From positions 1 through 42,179 of the forward strand of contig JAJEIT010000024.1 of NCBI GenBank assembly GCA_022827945.1: 42,179 bases of DNA, given 5' to 3'. The position numbers and the translations under genes are program-made. Position 1 is the first letter of the stretch. Each line of letters begins with the position of its first letter. Shown piece after piece: positions 24,221 to 32,211 of this stretch. Source of the stretch: Dehalococcoidia bacterium. Its GTDB lineage: Bacteria > Chloroflexota > Dehalococcoidia > Tepidiformales > Tepidiformaceae. The notes below the pieces were generated by a model that worked only from the letters and a program-made list of their open reading frames with translations, was not told where the DNA came from and ran no database searches.

Positions 24221-25927
24221 ATGACCGTATCGACGCGGATGAGCCGCTATTTCCTGAAGACGCTGCGGGAAGCGCCTGCCGAGGCGGAGCTTCCGAGTCA
24301 CCGGCTGCTGCTGCGCGCGGGTCTCGTGATGCCGCTGGCGGCGGGGCTCTACTGCTTCACGCCGTTCGGGTGGCGGGCGATGCGGCGCGTCGAAGAGCTG
24401 GTGCGCGAGGAGATGAACCGGGCAGGAGCGCAGGAGCTGCGGCTGCCGGCCCTGCAGCCGGTCGAGCTCTGGGAACGATCGGGGCGGAACGAGACCTTCG
24501 GGGGCGTGCTCTACCGCGTCTCGGACCGGCGGGAGCGGGACTTCGTGCTCGCCCCCACGCACGAGGAAGCGGTGAGCGCGCTGGCGGCCTCGCAGGTGCA
24601 GAGCTACCGCGACCTGCCCGTGACCCTCTACCAGTTCCAGCAGAAGTTCCGGGACGAGCCGCGTCCCCGCGGCGGGCTCATCCGGCTGCGGGAGTTCTGC
24701 ATGAAGGACGCCTACAGCTTCGACCCGAACTGGGAGACGCTGGACGAGTCGTACCAGGCGATGTTCGACGCCTACGCACGCATCTTCGCGCGGGCGGAAG
24801 TGCCCGCGGTGCCGGTCGAGGCGGACTCGGGGGCCATCGGGGGGAAGGACAGCCAGGAGTTCATCTACCTGAACGAGAACGGTGAGGACGAGGTGCTGCT
24901 GTGCTCCTCGTGCGGCTACGCCGCGAACGCGGAGAAGGCGACGTTCCGGGCGGAGCCGCCGGTCGCGGCCGGGCCCGCGCCGGTCGAGCGCGTGGACACG
25001 CCAGGGGTCGGGACCATCGCGAGCCTGGCGGCATTCCTCGGTGTCGAGGAGCGGCAGACCGTGAAGGCGGTGTTCTACGCCGCCGACGGGGAGCCGGTGT
25101 TCGTCGCCATCCGGGGCGACCTCGAGGTGAACGAGACGAAGCTGCGGAACCTGCTCAAGGCAGTCGAGCTGGAGGCGATGGATGACGCCACGGTGGCGCG
25201 GCATGGACTGGTGGCAGGTTCGGCCTCGCCGGTCGGGCTGGAGGGGATGCGGGTGGTGGCGGACACGAGCGCCACGGAGGCGGTGAACCTAGTCGGGGGA
25301 GCGAACGAGCCGGACGCGCACCTGCTCAACCTGAACCACGGCCGCGATTGGACCGCGGACCTCGTCGACGACATCGCCTTGGCCGAGGGCGGCCACGGCT
25401 GTCCCAACTGCGAAGGCACGCTGGACGTGCGCTCGGGCATGGAGCTCGGGCACGTCTTCAAGCTGGGCTCGACCTACGCCGAGGCGCTCGACGTTCGTTA
25501 TCTCGACGGCGAGGGCGAGCGGCGCCACGCGGTGATGGGCTGCTACGGGATCGGCGTCGACCGCTTGCTGGCAGCGATCCTCGAGGCGAACCACGACGAG
25601 GACGGCATCATCTGGCCCGAGACGCTGGCGCCGTTCGACGTGCATGTGGTGGTGCTCGGCGGCGACAAGCCGGAGGTGGCGGAGGCGCTGAGCGAGTTGG
25701 AGGCGGCGCTGGAGGCGGCGGGGCTGGAGGCGCTCGTGGACGACCGGGACGAGTCGCCGGGGGCAAAGTTCAAGGACGCGGACCTGCTGGGTATGCCCGT
25801 GCGGCTGACCGTGAGCCCTCGGGCGCTCGGGCAGGGCGGCATCGAGCTCCAGGCCCGGGCCTCGGGCGAGCGTGAAGTCGTGCCGATGGCAGAGGTCGTG
25901 GGGCGGATCCGGGCGGGCGTCGCCTAG
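24221..25927 (+). CDS. proS: Prolyl-tRNA synthetase, bacterial type with editing domain
   Basis: A 568-residue class II synthetase charging tRNA-Pro. The N-terminus RMSRYFLKTLREAP is typical, followed by motif 1, motif 2 (around QFQQKFRDEPRPRGGLIRLREF) and the YbaK-like INS editing domain (about residues 255-385) with VGTIASLAAFLGV and KAVFYAADGEPVFVAIRGD. Motif 3 is MGCYGIGVDRLLAA, then the anticodon-binding domain. ATG 24221 has GGAGAG upstream and begins 30 nt after dtd, so fmdB-dtd-proS form one run of genes. Confidence 0.97.
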   Translation: MTVSTRMSRYFLKTLREAPAEAELPSHRLLLRAGLVMPLAAGLYCFTPFGWRAMRRVEELVREEMNRAGAQELRLPALQPVELWERSGRNETFGGVLYRVSDRRERDFVLAPTHEEAVSALAASQVQSYRDLPVTLYQFQQKFRDEPRPRGGLIRLREFCMKDAYSFDPNWETLDESYQAMFDAYARIFARAEVPAVPVEADSGAIGGKDSQEFIYLNENGEDEVLLCSSCGYAANAEKATFRAEPPVAAGPAPVERVDTPGVGTIASLAAFLGVEERQTVKAVFYAADGEPVFVAIRGDLEVNETKLRNLLKAVELEAMDDATVARHGLVAGSASPVGLEGMRVVADTSATEAVNLVGGANEPDAHLLNLNHGRDWTADLVDDIALAEGGHGCPNCEGTLDVRSGMELGHVFKLGSTYAEALDVRYLDGEGERRHAVMGCYGIGVDRLLAAILEANHDEDGIIWPETLAPFDVHVVVLGGDKPEVAEALSELEAALEAAGLEALVDDRDESPGAKFKDADLLGMPVRLTVSPRALGQGGIELQARASGEREVVPMAEVVGRIRAGVA

Positions 25928-25936
25928 GCGCTTGCC

Positions 25937-25965
25937 TTGCCCCTGCCGGGTGCGCTTCCTACGAT
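25937..25965 (+). promoter_or_regulatory. Promoter of tRNA-Phe
   Basis: TTGCCC (25937-25942) and TACGAT (25960-25965) with 17 nt spacing; the -10 ends 9 nt before the tRNA. Confidence 0.6.
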
Positions 25966-25974
25966 GGCCTGCAC

Positions 25975-26050
25975 GCTGAGGTAGCTCAGTTGGTAGAGCA
26001 CTGCGCTGAAAACGCAGGTGTCCCCAGTTCGATTCTGGGCCTCAGCACCA
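25975..26050 (+). tRNA. tRNA-Phe (anticodon GAA), CCA encoded
   Basis: Acceptor GCTGAGG/CCTCAGC, discriminator A and encoded CCA; D-arm AGCTCAGTTGGTAGAGCA; anticodon stem CTGCG/CGCAG with loop CTGAAAA, anticodon GAA; T-loop GTTCGATTC. The length of 76 nt is standard. Confidence 0.97.
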
Positions 26051-26065
26051 CCCACCCTTCCCCGA

Positions 26066-27406
26066 TTACTTGGCTGCGGGCGTGAGCTCGCCGTCACGCC
26101 TCCCGCGCCGATCGAGGGCTCCGAACTCGACCTCCGCTTCGCGCGTGTTCGTATCGAGGCGCCGGAGCGACGGGCTGAGGGCATAGAACACGATTGCCAG
26201 GATGACCATGAGCACCGCGGCGAGCCCGACAGCGAAGGGGGCGCCGTACCGCTCGGCGATCCAACTCATGGGGACCGTGCCGAGCGGTGTCAGGCCGAAC
26301 GACATCATCAAGAGGCTCATGACACGACCACGAACGAAGTCGGGGATGAGCACCTGGATGGCCGTGTTGTTCAGCACCATGAACATGGTCACGAAGACAT
26401 CGGCGAAGAAGATGAGCGGTAAGGCGAGCAGGAACCAGGGGCTGACCGAGAACAGCAGGAGCGTGGCCCCGAAGGCGAAGATGCTCGCCATCATGCGTCT
26501 CAAGCGCTGGTGCGACTCCGCATCCCAGGCGACGTACACCGACCCGATCAGGCCCCCGATGCCGGCCGCCGCATTGAGGATGCCAAGCCCCGACTCGCCG
26601 ACCTCCCAGACATCGATTGCAAACACGACGAGCAGAGTCTGGAATGGCATCGCCAACAGGGTCGGGACGAGACCGAAGACAAGCAGCACACGCACGGGAG
26701 GGTGCTCCCATACGTAGCGGAAGCCGTAGGCGATGTCGCCGAGCACGGTCCGGCGCTCCTCCACCTCATCGGGATACGAGGGCCGGACGCGGAGCATCGC
26801 GGTGAGACCGATCCCGTACAGCACAAGCGCCACGGCCCAGGTGCTGGCGATGCCCACGACGGAGATGAGGATGCCCGCGACCACCGGCCCGACGACCCGC
26901 GTGAAGTTCATTCCGCCCATCTGGAGGGCCATCGCGTTGCCGAGACCCTGCCTGCCGACGACGTTCGCGATGATGGCCTGCCGGGCCGGCATCATGAAGG
27001 GGAAGAGCACACCGAGAAAGCCCGTGAGCACGAGCAGGTGGATGAAGCCGAGTTGGTCGGTGATGAGAAGCGCGAAGACAAGGGCTTCGTCGATGATCAC
27101 GGCGGTCTGCACGAAGAGGATGAGCTTGCGGCGGTCGAGCCGGTCGGCGACGGCGCCACCCAGGGGTGACACGATCAGCATCGGGATGGCGACGACGAAG
27201 TTGACGATGCCGAGGGCGAAGGCGTTGTTGTCGGTGAGGTCGTAGGCGAGGACGGAGCGCACGAGGAACTGCGCCATCATGGCGAACATGAAGCAGATGT
27301 TGCTGATGTAGAGCCAGCGGAACTGCTGGTAGCGGAGCGAGGAGATAAGCCGGTCCACGGCCGAGTCGTAGTGCGCCTCGACCACGTGGACGCCGGAACG
27401 GGACAC
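26066..27406 (-). CDS. MFS transporter (third, distinct from the tandem pair)
   Basis: A 446-residue polytopic protein with about 12 helices. Motif A is GGAVADRLDRRKLILF. The segments MMPARQAIIANVVGRQGLGNAMAL and NNTAIQVLIPDFVRGRVMSL place it in the same MFS_3/EntS-like exporter group as the tandem genes, but with lower similarity. GTG 27406 is preferred over an in-frame GTG at 27424 because GGAGGG lies 7 nt before it and a TAGAAT -10 box lies 1 nt before the longer start. It converges with the tRNA-Phe gene. Substrate unknown. Confidence 0.9.
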   Translation of the reverse strand: MSRSGVHVVEAHYDSAVDRLISSLRYQQFRWLYISNICFMFAMMAQFLVRSVLAYDLTDNNAFALGIVNFVVAIPMLIVSPLGGAVADRLDRRKLILFVQTAVIIDEALVFALLITDQLGFIHLLVLTGFLGVLFPFMMPARQAIIANVVGRQGLGNAMALQMGGMNFTRVVGPVVAGILISVVGIASTWAVALVLYGIGLTAMLRVRPSYPDEVEERRTVLGDIAYGFRYVWEHPPVRVLLVFGLVPTLLAMPFQTLLVVFAIDVWEVGESGLGILNAAAGIGGLIGSVYVAWDAESHQRLRRMMASIFAFGATLLLFSVSPWFLLALPLIFFADVFVTMFMVLNNTAIQVLIPDFVRGRVMSLLMMSFGLTPLGTVPMSWIAERYGAPFAVGLAAVLMVILAIVFYALSPSLRRLDTNTREAEVEFGALDRRGRRDGELTPAAK

Positions 27407-27425
27407 GCGAGGGCCCTCCGCCACG

Positions 27426-27431
27426 ATTCTA
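27426..27431 (-). promoter_or_regulatory. -10 box TAGAAT of the third MFS gene
   Basis: TAGAAT on the minus strand, 19 nt before GTG 27406, giving a leader of about 12 nt that contains the GGAGGG ribosome-binding site. It decides the start codon choice. Confidence 0.5.
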
Positions 27432-27463
27432 GCGGCTCGCCCGGAGCGGCTGGCCGGAGGGAA

Positions 27464-28261
27464 CTATGTCCAGGTGCCCTTCCAGTCCGGGTCTCGCTTC
27501 TCGGCGAAGGCGCGCGGTCCCTCGACGGAGTCGGGGGACTGGCGGCGGCGGGTCTCCCATGGGAAGAGCGCCTGTGAGGCGTGCGGGAGGGCCATATCGA
27601 GGCCGCGCATGGCCGTCTCCTTGGTGGAGCGCACGGAGAGGGGAGCGCAGCTGAGGATGTCGGTGACCCAGCGGTCGACGGCCTCGTCGAGTTCCTCCAT
27701 GGGTACGACCTCGTTGACGAGACCGAGCTCGTAGGCGCGCTGGGCGGTCATGTGGCGGCCGGTGAGCATGTGGCCCATGACCGCCTTGAGGGGACCCTGG
27801 CGGGGGAGGCGGTGGACACCGTTGGCGCCGGCAATGAGGCCGACCTTGGGCTCCGTCAGGCCAAAGCGTGCGTGCTCGGCGGCGACCACGATGTCGCAGG
27901 CGAGGGCCATCTCGAAACCGCCCCCAAGGGCGTAGCCGTTCACCCGAGCGATGATCGGCTTGTAGAGGTCGAAGCGACTCGTGATCCCGCCGAAGCCACC
28001 GCGCGGCCAGGCCTGGCGCGGACGCTCTGAGGCGGGCAGGCGCGACATCTCGGCGGTGAACTTGAGGTCGTTGCCGGCGCTGAAGGCGCGCGAGCCCTCG
28101 CCGGTGAAAACGGCAACCCAGAGGTCGTCGTCGGCAGCGAAGTCATCCCAGACTTCGTTGAGCTCGAGGTTGCCATGAATGTGGAGCGAGTTCATGACCT
28201 CCGGGCGAGTGATGGTGATGTAGGCGACACGGTCCTTCTTCTCGTAGCTGCAGAACTCCAC
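27464..28261 (-). CDS. Enoyl-CoA hydratase/isomerase (crotonase family)
   Basis: A 265-residue crotonase-fold enzyme. Visible: RVAYITITRPEVMNSLH, the oxyanion-hole stretch SRAFSAGNDLK, the second oxyanion segment NGYALGGGFEMALACDIVVAAEHARFGLTEPKVGL in two parts, and LTGRHMTAQRAYELGLVNEVVP. The Glu in GGGFEM and the Glu in LTEPKVG occupy the two catalytic acid positions, so hydratase activity is plausible. The segment following (GLIAGANGVHRLPR) is family-typical. GTG 28261 has GGAGG 8 nt upstream; the frame is open to 28291. Acyl substrate is unknown. Confidence 0.92.
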   Translation of the reverse strand: MEFCSYEKKDRVAYITITRPEVMNSLHIHGNLELNEVWDDFAADDDLWVAVFTGEGSRAFSAGNDLKFTAEMSRLPASERPRQAWPRGGFGGITSRFDLYKPIIARVNGYALGGGFEMALACDIVVAAEHARFGLTEPKVGLIAGANGVHRLPRQGPLKAVMGHMLTGRHMTAQRAYELGLVNEVVPMEELDEAVDRWVTDILSCAPLSVRSTKETAMRGLDMALPHASQALFPWETRRRQSPDSVEGPRAFAEKRDPDWKGTWT

Positions 28262-28329
28262 GCTGGCGACCTCCGGAGATGTGGGTGGCACTCTACCGCC
28301 CGCCGGGCTACCGCGCCGCCGCGCCTCGC

Positions 28330-28335
28330 TACACT
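28330..28335 (+). promoter_or_regulatory. -10 box TACACT, leaderless promoter of small membrane gene
   Basis: TACACT ends 7 nt before GTG 28343 with no ribosome-binding site, the spacing expected for a leaderless mRNA. Confidence 0.5.
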
Positions 28336-28342
28336 GGACCTC

Positions 28343-28498
28343 GTGTCATTCCTCATCGGGCTCGTGTTGCTGCCGTTCTTCGTGTGGTCGTGGATCAAGC
28401 ACGATGCCGACGAGGACGCCGCGGCGGCGCTCTCGATCGCGGCGTGGATCGTGATCGGCGTGAGCGGGATGGCGGCGATCTGGTACGCGTTCGGGTAG
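28343..28498 (+). CDS. Small membrane protein (51 aa)
   Basis: The product consists of two hydrophobic helices, SFLIGLVLLPFFVWSWI and LSIAAWIVIGVSGMAAIWYAF, joined by a short acidic loop KHDADEDAAAA. Not recognised as a named family. A TACACT box 7 nt before the GTG supports it as a real gene. It is divergent from the enoyl-CoA hydratase and 51 nt upstream of a methyltransferase gene. Confidence 0.55.
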   Translation: MSFLIGLVLLPFFVWSWIKHDADEDAAAALSIAAWIVIGVSGMAAIWYAFG

Positions 28499-28549
28499 GG
28501 CGGCGGTACCGCTGGCCCGCTCCCCAGACCCGCGAGAGAATGGGAGCCC

Positions 28550-29566
28550 ATGCCCGCCGCGACTGACGATCTCGAGGCCGCGAGGCTGCGCATCTACGCG
28601 CTGCAGGACGGGGCGATGCGCGCGCAGGCGCTCGCCTTCTGTCTGCGCAACGGCGTTTTCGAGCGCTTGTCGAGCGGGCCGTCGACACCGGACGACCTGG
28701 GGCTCGCGCCTCGCGTGGCGCCGGCGCTGCTCGCGTTCCTGACGAGCCAGGGACTTGCGGAACGCGACGCAGAGGGGCGCTTCCGCGCGACACCGGCGGC
28801 CGAAGCGTTCCTGGTGCGGTTCAGCCCGCGGTTCGCGGGAGGACGGTCGCTGCTGTTCCAGGGCTTCCACGAGCAGATCGGACGGCTAGGAGACGCGCTC
28901 GCGAGCGGCAAGCCGCTCGCCGACGGCGGGCAGGCCGACCTCTTCGGAGGATTCGACGAGGAGGACCAGCGCTGGTTCGCCGAAGGCATGCTCGCGAACG
29001 CCATCGCCGGAGCCGAACGGCTTCGATGCGAGGTCGACTTCGCGCCGTTCCAGCGGCTGCTGGACGTAGGGGGCAGCAGCGGCGGCTACACCCTCGCCCT
29101 GCTGGAAGCGCAGCCGTCACTGGAGGCGACGATCTTCGACCTGCCGGCCATGCGCCCGCTCGCGGAGGAGCGGATCGCCGAGCACGGGCTCGATGCCCGT
29201 TGCCGCTTCGTCGCCGGGTCGTTCTTCGACGACCTGCTACCGCGAGGTCACGACGTCCTGTTGCTCGCGAACATCCTGCACGACTGGGAGACGCCGGAGT
29301 GCCGCCGAATCCTGGCGGCGTGCCACGCCGCAATCGAGCCAGGGGGTACGATCGTGGTCGTGGAGCCGATGCTGGCCGAAGACCTGTCCGGGCCCGACCA
29401 CGCGTCCGTCAGCGGCCTGACGATGGCGATGCTGGGAGGGGAGAACCGCACGCAGTCGCGCATCGTGGAGCTGCTGGAGGAGGCGGGGTTCGGCGACGCG
29501 TGGCGCTCGGCTATCGGGGAGCAGAACAGCGTGGTGACGGCGCGAAAGCGGGGAGGGGACGCGTAA
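28550..29566 (+). CDS. SAM-dependent O-methyltransferase (methyltransf_2 / acetylserotonin-OMT type)
   Basis: A 338-residue enzyme. The N-terminal winged-helix dimerisation domain (residues about 10-90) includes RNGVFERLSSGPSTPDDLGL and ALLAFLTSQGLAERD. The SAM-binding motif I is LLDVGGSSGGYTLAL (about 166-180), followed by EATIFDLPAM and the signature LLANILHDWE with the conserved His/Asp. These are features of small-molecule O-methyltransferases that act on phenols or polyketides. The acceptor is unknown. ATG 28550 follows GGGAGCCC. The stop overlaps the start of the next small membrane gene by one base (TAATG). Confidence 0.9.
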   Translation: MPAATDDLEAARLRIYALQDGAMRAQALAFCLRNGVFERLSSGPSTPDDLGLAPRVAPALLAFLTSQGLAERDAEGRFRATPAAEAFLVRFSPRFAGGRSLLFQGFHEQIGRLGDALASGKPLADGGQADLFGGFDEEDQRWFAEGMLANAIAGAERLRCEVDFAPFQRLLDVGGSSGGYTLALLEAQPSLEATIFDLPAMRPLAEERIAEHGLDARCRFVAGSFFDDLLPRGHDVLLLANILHDWETPECRRILAACHAAIEPGGTIVVVEPMLAEDLSGPDHASVSGLTMAMLGGENRTQSRIVELLEEAGFGDAWRSAIGEQNSVVTARKRGGDA

Positions 29567-29802
29567 TGCTGAAGGCGCCGATCTCACCCTACGTAGTCGC
29601 AGGACGCATCCTTTCGATTATCGGGATGTCGTTCTTCACGGCCGCGGGCATCCTGTTCTGCATCGGGGGTTTCTGGTTCTGGGGACTGGGGGCGCTGATT
29701 GGCTTCATTCCCTTCTTCGCGCTCATCGTGGCGGTGGAGCGGTACTCGACCAAGCACGGATTGATCGGCCCTGAGCCAGACCCGCCCTTCGACGAGGAAT
29801 AG
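29566..29802 (+). CDS. Small membrane protein (78 aa)
   Basis: Unrecognised protein with two hydrophobic segments, RILSIIGMSFFTAAGILFCI and FWGLGALIGFIPFFALIVAV, and a short acidic proline-rich tail (GPEPDPPFDEE). The ATG shares its first base with the methyltransferase stop codon, so it is translationally coupled to it. A lipoprotein frame overlaps its 3' end. Function unknown. Confidence 0.6.
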   Translation: MLKAPISPYVVAGRILSIIGMSFFTAAGILFCIGGFWFWGLGALIGFIPFFALIVAVERYSTKHGLIGPEPDPPFDEE

Positions 29803-30370
29803 GGCGGGAATCGCCCTCGCCACGCTGGGCATCGTCGCACTGCTGGCGGCGTGCGGCGGCGAGTCGAAGCTGCTGGCCGACCGGGTGTGCGACGACGCCG
29901 ACCTGCCCGAGGGGTTCGAACGCCTGACGTTCGGGAACCTCTCGCGGAGCGAGCTGGGCCGCGAAGTCGGAGCGGCATCGCTGGAGGCGGCGGGCGTTGA
30001 GGGGGGCTATTTCGCTTACTGGAAGGAGCGGCGCGACAGCCTGGAAGGTGATCCGGCTATCGAGGTCGTCTGCCAGGTAGTCGCTTTCGGAGATGGCGGG
30101 GAAGCATCCCGTTTCGTGGCGGAGCTGCCACCCGACGCCGCCTGGCTGAGCGTCACGGTCGCGGGCATCGCGCTGGCGGAGGGCACGGGCCTCACAGAGC
30201 TGGCGGCGCAGGGGGCGCGGGCGTTCCGGCTCGACGAACCGGACGGGCGGGTTCGCTATGCGGTCGTGGCCGCGCGGGATCGGTTCGTGCTGAGCGTCCA
30301 TCTGGGCGGTCCCGCAGGGGAGGTGTCGGTGGTGGAGGCGGCCGCGATTCTGGAGGCGATGGGTCGCTAG
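29771..30370 (+). CDS. Lipoprotein of unknown function, probable CTG start
   Basis: The frame is open from 29765 and contains no ATG, GTG or TTG before the signal peptide. A CTG at 29771 gives an n-region SQTRPSTRNRAG, a hydrophobic core IALATLGIVALLA and a lipobox LAAC with Cys28, a complete type II signal peptide. The GTG at 29885, which a gene finder would choose, lies after the lipobox and removes the signal. The mature part is about 170 residues with ACGGESKLLADRVCDDADLPEGFERL and is otherwise unrecognised. It overlaps the preceding gene by 32 nt. The coding region is well supported; the start is inference. Confidence 0.6.
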   Translation: MSQTRPSTRNRAGIALATLGIVALLAACGGESKLLADRVCDDADLPEGFERLTFGNLSRSELGREVGAASLEAAGVEGGYFAYWKERRDSLEGDPAIEVVCQVVAFGDGGEASRFVAELPPDAAWLSVTVAGIALAEGTGLTELAAQGARAFRLDEPDGRVRYAVVAARDRFVLSVHLGGPAGEVSVVEAAAILEAMGR

Positions 30371-30386
30371 GGCTGGCCAGATCGGG

Positions 30387-30415
30387 TAAGATTGACCGGT
30401 CAGAATAACCGGACA
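30387..30415 (+). promoter_or_regulatory. Promoter -10 and double palindrome operator of the TA pair
   Basis: TAAGAT (30387-30392) is followed immediately by the perfect palindrome TGACCGGTCA (30393-30402) and a degenerate copy TAACCGGACA (30406-30415), centres 13 nt apart. This would let an antitoxin dimer cover the transcription start. The antitoxin ATG lies at 30422. Confidence 0.55.
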
Positions 30416-30421
30416 GATTTG

Positions 30422-30673
30422 ATGCAGACAATCCAGACCACGGAAGCCAAGGCCCGATTCGCCGAGATCCTGCGCAAGGTCGAGGACGGGGAGACCGTCG
30501 CGATCACCCGCCACGGGAAGACGGTCGCCCATCTGGTTCCGGCGCGGGATCAGGAGCAGGCCGAGCGGAATGCAGCGGTTGACCGGTTCCTCGAGGAACG
30601 AGCTACGTGGGAGCCCACAGGGATGACCCTGGAAGAGATTCTCGCCGCACGCCACGAAGGCCACCGCATGTGA
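30422..30673 (+). CDS. Phd/YefM-family antitoxin
   Basis: An 83-residue antitoxin. The N-terminal DNA-binding part QTIQTTEAKARFAEILRKVEDGETVAITRHGKTVAHLVPA is a typical Phd/YefM fold; the C-terminal part EERATWEPTGMTLEEILAARHEGHRM is the toxin-neutralising tail. ATG 30422 is chosen because it gives the family's usual N-terminus; an in-frame upstream GTG/ATG would run through the operator. It overlaps the toxin start (GTGA), standard for such pairs. Confidence 0.93.
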   Translation: MQTIQTTEAKARFAEILRKVEDGETVAITRHGKTVAHLVPARDQEQAERNAAVDRFLEERATWEPTGMTLEEILAARHEGHRM

Positions 30674-31113
30674 GCGGGGTCGTGCTGGACGCCTCGATAG
30701 TCGCCGCCTGGCTCCTGGACGACGAAGCGGACCCCGACGCCTCCCGGGCAATGGACGCCGTCCGACACGAAGGCGGTCTTGTTCCACAGCTCTGGCGGTA
30801 CGAAGTCGGCAATGCGCTGGTGGTGGCGGAGCGGCGCGGGCGGCTACCAGAGGGCGGAGCAACCGCTCGCCTTCTTACCCTCGAACGACTTCCAATCTCC
30901 ACCGACGACGCCCCGGACATTCACCAGGCGATGGATCTGGCCATTGCCCACGGACTATCGCTCTACGACGCCGCCTATCTGGAACTGGGGAGGCGGCACA
31001 GTCTCCCGCTGGCGACCCTGGACCGTAGTCTGGCCCGTGCGGCGCTCGCTGAAGGACTTGTAGTCATTCCGGCCCCTCAAGACCCGCCCGCCCGCAACGG
31101 ACAGCAGCCCTAG
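30670..31113 (+). CDS. vapC: VapC-type PIN-domain toxin
   Basis: A 147-residue PIN nuclease. The acidic Mg-binding residues are all present: Asp7 (VVLDASI), Glu45 (RYEVGNAL), Asp100 (SLYDAAYLEL) and Asp118 (LATLDRSL). VapC toxins cleave tRNA or rRNA; the target cannot be inferred. The GTG start at 30670 overlaps the antitoxin stop. Its own stop overlaps the end of the convergent transporter gene (31110-31113). Confidence 0.93.
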   Translation: MSGVVLDASIVAAWLLDDEADPDASRAMDAVRHEGGLVPQLWRYEVGNALVVAERRGRLPEGGATARLLTLERLPISTDDAPDIHQAMDLAIAHGLSLYDAAYLELGRRHSLPLATLDRSLARAALAEGLVVIPAPQDPPARNGQQP

Positions 31114-32207
31114 ACCACCAGCAGGATGGCCGGCACGGCCACGATGACGCCGAGGAAGGCGGCGAGGCGGCGGGGGCGCTCGGCTATCCAGCGCTCGCCG
31201 CGGAGGATGGCGATCCGGTAGGGCCTGTAGAGCACGGTGAGGACGATGCCCGCCACGACGGTGATCGAAGCGACCTGCGCGAGGACGACGGCGACGGCGG
31301 CCTCGCCGCCGACGAGGACGCTGGCGGCGAGGGTGTCGACGAAGGTGGCGATGTTGGCGCCGAGGACGTAGGGAATGATGTGCTCGCGGCGGACGTAGCC
31401 GCGCAGGGCGAGGGGCACGAGGACGGTCAGGGAAACGGCCACGCTGAGGGTCGTGAGCGTGATGATGACGCCCATCAGGAACATCAGGGGGCGGCGGTTG
31501 AGGACGTCGAGGCGGCGGCGGATACCCTCGGCCTCCCCTTCCAGCTGGGGGAGGGCACGCTCGAAGACGGCGAAGGCGAGGAGCAGGACGCCGGCGCCGG
31601 CAACGAACACGAGGAGGCCGGGCAGGAAGGAATCGAGAGCGTCGGTGACGGGGCCGAAGGCAGCGTCGGTACCCTGCAGGAAGGCATCGGGAGTGGAGGG
31701 CATGGCGCCTTCGAACCAGCCGAGGTGCAGGGCCAGGAAGCCGAGCGCAACAGCCGGCCCCTGTGTCGTGAAGGTGACGAGCATGGCGACGATGCCGATG
31801 GCGACGCCATCGCCGCTGCGGCGGCCGAAACGAAAGGCGAGAAAGCCGACGGCGAGGACGATGAAGGACGCGCCGAGCCGCGAGCCGGCGATGACAGCGA
31901 AGGCTTCAGTCGTGTGGAAGACGCCCTCGGAGAGAAGGGTGACGCCGATGGCGGCGACCGGCGAGCCGCTGAGGACGACGTAAGCGAAGAGCCACCCGAA
32001 GCCAAGCCCGTTGGCGACACCCTCGGCGTTGATGTCGGAGAGCAGGGGCGCCAGGGAGCCGGCGCCCGCGCGCGTTATCTCGAGGGCGAGGGCGAACAGC
32101 GCGATCCCTGCGACCGCGCAGACCACGCGCGCGAGCATCGCGAGGGGCAGCGTGCGAAGGCCGTGCACAGCGGGCGCCTCGCGCGCGGCGGAGCGCGCCC
32201 GCTGCAT
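31110..32207 (-). CDS. Na/Pi-cotransporter-like membrane protein in the sulfate operon
   Basis: A 365-residue polytopic protein with about 8-9 helices. Segments FVDTLAASVLVGG and GANIATFVDTLAAS resemble the repeated GANIGTT-type motif of NptA/SLC34 sodium-phosphate cotransporters; an N-terminal counterpart is LSGSPVAAIGVTLLS. No cytoplasmic PhoU-like tail is present. The gene follows sat with only a 4-nt gap (ATG 32207; GTG 32210 is the other possible start), so it is the last gene of the cysC-sat operon. The context suggests sulfate or another oxyanion as substrate rather than phosphate. That is inference. Confidence 0.7.
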   Translation of the reverse strand: MQRARSAAREAPAVHGLRTLPLAMLARVVCAVAGIALFALALEITRAGAGSLAPLLSDINAEGVANGLGFGWLFAYVVLSGSPVAAIGVTLLSEGVFHTTEAFAVIAGSRLGASFIVLAVGFLAFRFGRRSGDGVAIGIVAMLVTFTTQGPAVALGFLALHLGWFEGAMPSTPDAFLQGTDAAFGPVTDALDSFLPGLLVFVAGAGVLLLAFAVFERALPQLEGEAEGIRRRLDVLNRRPLMFLMGVIITLTTLSVAVSLTVLVPLALRGYVRREHIIPYVLGANIATFVDTLAASVLVGGEAAVAVVLAQVASITVVAGIVLTVLYRPYRIAILRGERWIAERPRRLAAFLGVIVAVPAILLVV

Positions 32208-32211
32208 CACC

